Source: DATEPR01 sp036273855
GTDB taxonomy: Bacteria; Actinomycetota; Actinomycetes; Mycobacteriales; Pseudonocardiaceae
Direction of reading: 5' to 3'
DNA: 64,000 nt
Assembly: GCA_036273855.1 (NCBI GenBank)
Contig: DASUGU010000042.1
Coordinates: 1-64,000 of the forward strand
The notes below the pieces were generated by a model, which made no database searches, was not told the origin of the DNA, and was given only the letters and a program-made list of their open reading frames with translations. Shown here in pieces: positions 60,329-64,000 of the stretch. A program made the translations under genes and the position numbers. Numbering within the stretch: position 1 is the first letter of the stretch; every line of letters starts with the position of its first letter.

Positions 60329-61381
60329 TCAGCGCCGGATTCCCCTGCGGCGCACCGACCCCGAGCTCGACTCGCGCACGACCAACTCCGGCGTGAACAC
60401 GATGTGCCGGTGTTCGTGGCGGTCCGGTTCCTGCGTCTCGCCGATCACCAGTTCCGCCGCCGTCCGCCCGATCTGCTGGCGTGGCTGGCGAACCGACGAC
60501 AGCGGCACCGCTGCGGCCGCCGCGAAGTCGATGTCGTCGTAGCCGACGATGGCGATGTCGTCCGGTACGGACACCCCGGCCCGCACCATCACCTGCAACA
60601 CGCCCAGCGCCAGCAGATCGTTGGCGCAGAACACCGCCGTGGGCAGTGTGGTGCGGGCCAGCAGTTCCTCGCCGGCCCGGCGGCCGCACGCGACGTTGAA
60701 CGCGGGCACCTCGACGATCTGCAGGGTGTCGTCCGGCCGACCGGCCTTGTGCACCGCGCCCACCGCGCCCGCTCGCCGCTCGCGGGCCTGGTAGAGCCGC
60801 GACCGGCCGTTGACCATGACGATCCGCTCGTGTCCCTCGGCCAGCAGGTGGTTGATCGCCAGTTCGCCGCCGACCCGGTCGTCCACGGACACCGAGCAGG
60901 CGTCGGCCAGCTCGGCGGGATGGTCGAGCAGCACCACGGACACGCCACGGCGGCGCAGCCGCAGGATCGGCTGCAGGGACGTGTCGGCGGGCGTGATCAG
61001 CACGCCGTGCACCCGCTGCTCGGCGAGCAGTTCCAGGTGCCGGGCCTCGCGTTGCACGGATTCGTCCGTGTTGCACAGGATCACCGCGTGGCCCGCGGCG
61101 CTGGCCACCTCCTCGACACCCCTGGCCACGTCGGTGAAGAACGGGTTGGCCACGTCCAGCACGACGAGCCCGATCGCGCGGGCCGTGCCGGTGCGCAGTT
61201 GGCGGGCCGACTCGTTGCGGACGAAGCCGAGTTCGGCGATGGCGGTGAGCACGCGGTCGCGGGTGGCCGGTGCCACCATCTCGGGCCGGTTGAGCACGTT
61301 GGACACCGTGCCCACCGACACCTTCGCCAGTGCCGCCACCTCACGGATACCGGCAGCCGGTCGCCCGGTGTTTGCCACCAT
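60329..61381 (-). CDS. LacI-family transcriptional regulator
   Basis: This 350-residue repressor has the LacI HTH (GIREVAALAKVSVGTVSNVLNRPEMVAPATRDRV, first 20 residues shown by motif GIREVAALAKVSVGTVSNVL) and a periplasmic-binding-like effector domain with IGLVVLDVANPFFTDVARG. It is divergent from the CUT2 sugar transporter. Two TTGAAACG-type sites in the gap are its likely operators. The effector is probably the transported sugar. Confidence 0.9.
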   Translation of the reverse strand: MVANTGRPAAGIREVAALAKVSVGTVSNVLNRPEMVAPATRDRVLTAIAELGFVRNESARQLRTGTARAIGLVVLDVANPFFTDVARGVEEVASAAGHAVILCNTDESVQREARHLELLAEQRVHGVLITPADTSLQPILRLRRRGVSVVLLDHPAELADACSVSVDDRVGGELAINHLLAEGHERIVMVNGRSRLYQARERRAGAVGAVHKAGRPDDTLQIVEVPAFNVACGRRAGEELLARTTLPTAVFCANDLLALGVLQVMVRAGVSVPDDIAIVGYDDIDFAAAAAVPLSSVRQPRQQIGRTAAELVIGETQEPDRHEHRHIVFTPELVVRESSSGSVRRRGIRR

Positions 61382-61399
61382 GCCCGCCTGCCTCGGCTG

Positions 61400-61524
61400 T
61401 TGAAACGTGTCATAGTTCCGGGACCCGGTTGGGTCACGGTAGGTACACCATAGACCGATACAGCCTTGACACCGGTCCGGTCGGCGGTCGATGCTCTCCG
61501 CACCGTGAATTGAAACGTTTTATT
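61400..61524. promoter_or_regulatory. Two LacI-type operators in a divergent promoter
   Basis: TTGAAACGTGTCATA at 61400-61414 and ATTGAAACGTTTTATT at 61509-61524 share the half-site TTGAAACG of LacI-family palindromes (TTGAAACGTTTCAA-like). One lies next to the LacI start and the other just before the transporter gene, a usual arrangement for autoregulation and repression of the transporter. Confidence 0.65.
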
Positions 61525-61543
61525 GATTTCAACGGAGAATGCG

Positions 61544-63055
61544 GTGCGACGACCTGGTGAGCCGGCCGAGGCCGTGCCCGTCCTCGCGTTGGCCGACGTC
61601 AGCAAGTCGTTCGGGCCGGTCAGGGCGCTGCGGCAGGTGTCGCTCGACCTGCTCGCGGGCGAGGTGCACGCGCTGGCCGGGGAGAACGGGGCGGGCAAGT
61701 CCACACTGGTCAAGCTGCTGGCCGGGGTGCACCGGCCGGACTCGGGCACCGTCCTGCTGGACGGCTCCCCCGCCGACTTCACCGGCCCGGCGGACGCGCG
61801 GGACGCCGGGGTGGCCGTGATCTACCAGGAGCCCACCCTGTTCCCCGACCTGTCGGTGGCGGAGAACATCTTCATGGGCCGCCAGCCCAGGGCCGCGTTC
61901 GGCCGGATCGACCGCAAGGCGATCGCCGCGGACACCCGGGCGCTGTTCACCCGGCTCGGTGTCGACCTGCGACCGGACGAACCGGCCCGCGGACTGTCCA
62001 TCGCGGACCAGCAGATCGTGGAGATCGCCAAGGCGCTGTCGTTCGACGCGCGGGTCCTGGTCATGGACGAGCCGACGGCCGCGCTCACCGGCAGCGAGGT
62101 GGCCCGGCTGTTCGGTGTGGTCGGCGCGCTGCGCGAGCAGGGCGCGGCGATCCTGTTCATCTCGCACCGGCTGGAGGAGATCTTCCAGATCTGCCAGCGC
62201 GTCACCACGCTGCGCGACGGCAGGTTGATCGCCACCGAGGCCGTCGCCGGCCTGACCCAGGACGACCTGGTGCGCCGGATGGTCGGCCGCACCCTCGACG
62301 AGATGTATCCCAAGCAGGACACGGCGCCCGGCGATGTCGCCCTGTCGGTGCACCGGCTGACCAGGGAGGGCGTGTTCACCGACATCTCCTTCGACGTGCG
62401 GCACGGCGAGATCGTCGGGCTCGCCGGACTCGTCGGCGCCGGCCGCAGCGAGGTGGCCAGGGCCGTGTTCGGCATCGACCGGTGGGACGCCGGCTCGGTC
62501 ACCGTCGACGGTCGGAGCCTGCGGGCCGGGTCGCCGACCACCGCGATGGCCGCCGGGGTCGCGCTGGTCCCGGAGGACCGCAGGGCGCAGGGCCTGGTCA
62601 TGAGCCTGTCGATCGAACGCAACATCGGCCTGGCCGGCCTGCGCACGCTGTCCCGGTTCGGCGTCATGCGGACCGGCGCGGAGCACGGCAGGGCCGCCGA
62701 CTGGGCGATCCGGCTCCAGGTCAAGTTCGGCCGGCTCACCGATCTGGTGAGCACGCTGTCCGGCGGCAACCAGCAGAAGATCGTGCTGGCCAAGTGGCTG
62801 GCCACCAAGCCGACCGTGCTGATCGTGGACGAACCCACCCGGGGCATCGACGTGGGCACCAAGGCCGAGGTACACCGACTGCTGTCCGGCCTGGCGGCGG
62901 ACGGCATCGCGGTGCTGATGATCTCGTCGGACCTGCCGGAGATCCTCGGCATGGCCGACCGGGTGCTGGTCATGCGGGAGGGCAGGCTCACCGCCGAGGT
63001 CAGCCGCGCCGACGCCACCGAGGAGTCGATCATGGCGGCGGCGGTGGTCACATGA
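61544..63055 (+). CDS. Sugar ABC transporter ATPase, tandem-domain CUT2 type (RbsA/RhaT-like)
   Basis: This ATPase of about 503 residues has two ABC domains. The first has Walker A AGENGAGKST (45-54) and Walker B VLVMDEPTAAL. Its signature is the degenerate RGLSIADQQIVEIAKAL. The second has a degenerate Walker A (GLVGAGRSE) and LSGGNQQKIVLAKWL. This is the CUT2 layout for pentoses, rhamnose or AI-2. The GTG at 61544 follows ACGGAGAATGCG; an upstream TTG at 61523 lies within the operator. The nearby GH78 suggests rhamnose as substrate. Its stop overlaps the first mini-ORF (ATGA). Confidence 0.88.
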   Translation: MRRPGEPAEAVPVLALADVSKSFGPVRALRQVSLDLLAGEVHALAGENGAGKSTLVKLLAGVHRPDSGTVLLDGSPADFTGPADARDAGVAVIYQEPTLFPDLSVAENIFMGRQPRAAFGRIDRKAIAADTRALFTRLGVDLRPDEPARGLSIADQQIVEIAKALSFDARVLVMDEPTAALTGSEVARLFGVVGALREQGAAILFISHRLEEIFQICQRVTTLRDGRLIATEAVAGLTQDDLVRRMVGRTLDEMYPKQDTAPGDVALSVHRLTREGVFTDISFDVRHGEIVGLAGLVGAGRSEVARAVFGIDRWDAGSVTVDGRSLRAGSPTTAMAAGVALVPEDRRAQGLVMSLSIERNIGLAGLRTLSRFGVMRTGAEHGRAADWAIRLQVKFGRLTDLVSTLSGGNQQKIVLAKWLATKPTVLIVDEPTRGIDVGTKAEVHRLLSGLAADGIAVLMISSDLPEILGMADRVLVMREGRLTAEVSRADATEESIMAAAVVT

Positions 63056-63132
63056 CCGAGCGTGCGAGGGCATCAGACGACACAGCCCCTTCGGTCGGGA
63101 CCGCGCCGAGCGCCAGCGAGGTGCGGACATGA
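63052..63132 (+). CDS. Mini-ORF 1, 26 residues, in tandem repeat
   Basis: The ATG overlaps the ATPase stop (ATGA) and the frame ends TGA overlapping the next ATG. The peptide begins MTERARASDDTAPSVG and ends PSASEVRT. No domain is recognised. It may only serve as a translational relay between the ATPase and permease genes. Confidence 0.4.
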   Translation: MTERARASDDTAPSVGTAPSASEVRT

Positions 63133-63205
63133 CCGAGCGTGCGAGGGCATCAGACAACACAGCCCCTTCGGTCGGGGCCGTGCCGAGCGCCAGCGAGGTG
63201 CGGAC
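63052..63205 (+). repeat. Two tandem 77-bp repeats between CUT2 ATPase and permease genes
   Basis: A 77-bp unit at 63052-63128 is repeated at 63129-63205 with three substitutions. Each copy begins with ATGACCGAGCGTGCGAGG and ends with GAGGTGCGGAC just before the next ATG. The unit length is not a multiple of three, so reading frame shifts from copy to copy, yet each copy holds its own start and stop. Confidence 0.9.
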
Positions 63206-63209
63206 ATGA
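63129..63209 (+). CDS. Mini-ORF 2, 26 residues, in tandem repeat
   Basis: This is the second copy. It begins MTERARASDNTAPSVG and ends PSASEVRT, and its TGA overlaps the permease ATG at 63206. It differs from mini-ORF 1 at three residues. Start and stop couplings are retained in both copies, which favours a real translational function or a recent duplication. Confidence 0.4.
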   Translation: MTERARASDNTAPSVGAVPSASEVRT

Positions 63210-64000
63210 CCACGACGACGGCCGCCGAACCCGGCACGGTCCGGGAGGGCGGCGGGAAGAAGTTCGTCGACCTGGTGCTGCGCCTGCGCGAAGCGTCGCT
63301 GATCGGCGTGATCGTCGTGCTGGTCGTGGTGACCGAGATCGGCAACCCCCGGTTCCTGTCCACGCAGGGCGTCAAGGACCTCCTGCTGAACGCGACCATC
63401 CTGGTGCTCGTCGCGATCGGCGAGGCCGTCGTGGTGATCACCCGCAACGTGGACCTGTCGGTCGGTTCCATCCTGGGCATCTCGGCGTTCGCCTGCGGCG
63501 CCTACCTGAGTTCCGGCGGCAACCCGGTCGTGGCGGTGCTGATCGGGCTCGGCGTCGGCGGCGTGTTCGGTGTCCTCAACGGACTGCTGGTCAGCCTGGG
63601 CAGGGTGCCGGCACTGGTGGTCACCCTGGGCACGCTGTACATCATCCGCGGGGTGGACGCGATCTTCGTGGGGTCCCGCGAGACCACGGCGTCCGACCTG
63701 CCCGCGAGCTTCGTGTCGTTCGGCCACGACGGGCTCGGGCCGATCCCGTGGCTGGCCCTGCTGGCCGTCGCGGTGCTGGTCGTGGTCGGCTGGTTCCTGC
63801 GTGGTTACCGGTCCGGCCGGGAGTGCTACGCCCTGGGCTCCAACCCGGAGGCCGCGCGACTGGCCGGTGTGCCGGTGCGGCGCCGGATCATCGCCGCCTA
63901 CGTGCTGTGCGGGCTGCTCGCCGGGTTGGCCGGTGCGCTGTATCTCGCGCGGTTCGGCAACGTGGACAGCGGCACCGGCACCGGGTTCGAGCTGACCGTG
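63206..64000 (+). CDS. Sugar ABC transporter permease, CUT2 (RbsC/RhaP-like), partial
   Basis: This permease has 265 residues visible and runs off the right edge. Membrane segments and family motifs include LVAIGEAVVVITRNVDLSVGS, GRVPALVVTLGTLYIIRG and GSNPEAARLAGVPV, which mark BPD_transp_2 permeases. The ATG overlaps mini-ORF 2. A second permease and a binding protein are expected beyond the window. Confidence 0.9.
   Translation, partial: MTTTTAAEPGTVREGGGKKFVDLVLRLREASLIGVIVVLVVVTEIGNPRFLSTQGVKDLLLNATILVLVAIGEAVVVITRNVDLSVGSILGISAFACGAYLSSGGNPVVAVLIGLGVGGVFGVLNGLLVSLGRVPALVVTLGTLYIIRGVDAIFVGSRETTASDLPASFVSFGHDGLGPIPWLALLAVAVLVVVGWFLRGYRSGRECYALGSNPEAARLAGVPVRRRIIAAYVLCGLLAGLAGALYLARFGNVDSGTGTGFELTV

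Noticed and set aside
1..64000. CRISPR arrays, tRNA/rRNA genes, integrases, transposases
   Set aside because: No regularly spaced repeats, tRNA-like cloverleaf or recombinase motif was recognised by reading; a tRNA or covariance-model scan could not be run.

Overview
The window is high-GC, densely packed actinomycete DNA. Very high third-position G+C, frequent GTG starts, many ATGA/GTGA stop-start overlaps, an XRE-NB-ARC-TPR (AfsR-like) regulator and many secreted hydrolases and lipoproteins point to a filamentous actinobacterium, probably Pseudonocardiales. That placement is an inference; no rRNA, tRNA or other taxonomic marker is present. No CRISPR array, integrase or complete insertion sequence was seen.

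Layout. 1-7.5 kb: a polyamine locus on both strands (PotA- and PotD-like import proteins, aminobutyraldehyde dehydrogenase, an AsnC regulator, a class-III aminotransferase and a PuuB-like FAD oxidoreductase), which would import putrescine and oxidise it through GABA-type intermediates. 7.5-20 kb: accessory genes (acetyltransferases, a leaderless NMT1-like protein, an eroded DHFR/YCII/ECF-sigma locus, a CBM2-tailed CE1-like esterase, a DUF3558-like lipoprotein, a cyclase-family hydrolase with a LysR regulator, an MFS exporter, a GlcG/HbpS-like protein, a YcaQ/AlkZ-like protein). 19.7-23.5 kb: a universal stress protein, an ArsB-like permease and a MarR regulator, divergent from a FAD aromatic monooxygenase with two clear operators between them.

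23.4-28.5 kb is the most interesting part. A 28-codon gene with a near-perfect ribosome binding site encodes a peptide ending in a Tyr/Trp-bearing tail. It is followed 18 bp later by a cytochrome P450 with a degenerate I-helix, and then by an MFS exporter overlapping the P450 stop. The three genes lie 110 bp downstream of a large STAND regulator on the same strand. This has the architecture of a minimal P450-crosslinked RiPP cluster.

28.5-38 kb: housekeeping and accessory genes, including a glycine-rich secreted protein and a gene graveyard at about 31.1-32.1 kb (glycosyltransferase, patatin and possible ArsC remnants). 36.8-44.3 kb: a CoA-dependent aerobic aromatic degradation cluster (thioesterase, PaaX regulator, bifunctional aminobenzoyl/salicylyl-CoA monooxygenase-reductase, aryl-CoA ligase, RidA, a frameshifted SDR, enoyl-CoA hydratase). 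44.4-49.6 kb: a PQQ-propeller lipoprotein, methyltransferases, an amidase and LipB.

49.6-64 kb: carbohydrate uptake and rhamnoside or glucoside use. An AraC regulator sits beside a CUT1 transporter that has no ATPase gene of its own, followed by a GH78 rhamnosidase, an aldo/keto reductase, a secreted GH3, an EEP-family phosphodiesterase, a LacI regulator, and the start of a CUT2 (Rbs/Rha-like) transporter. Two 26-codon tandem mini-ORFs lie between the CUT2 ATPase and permease genes.
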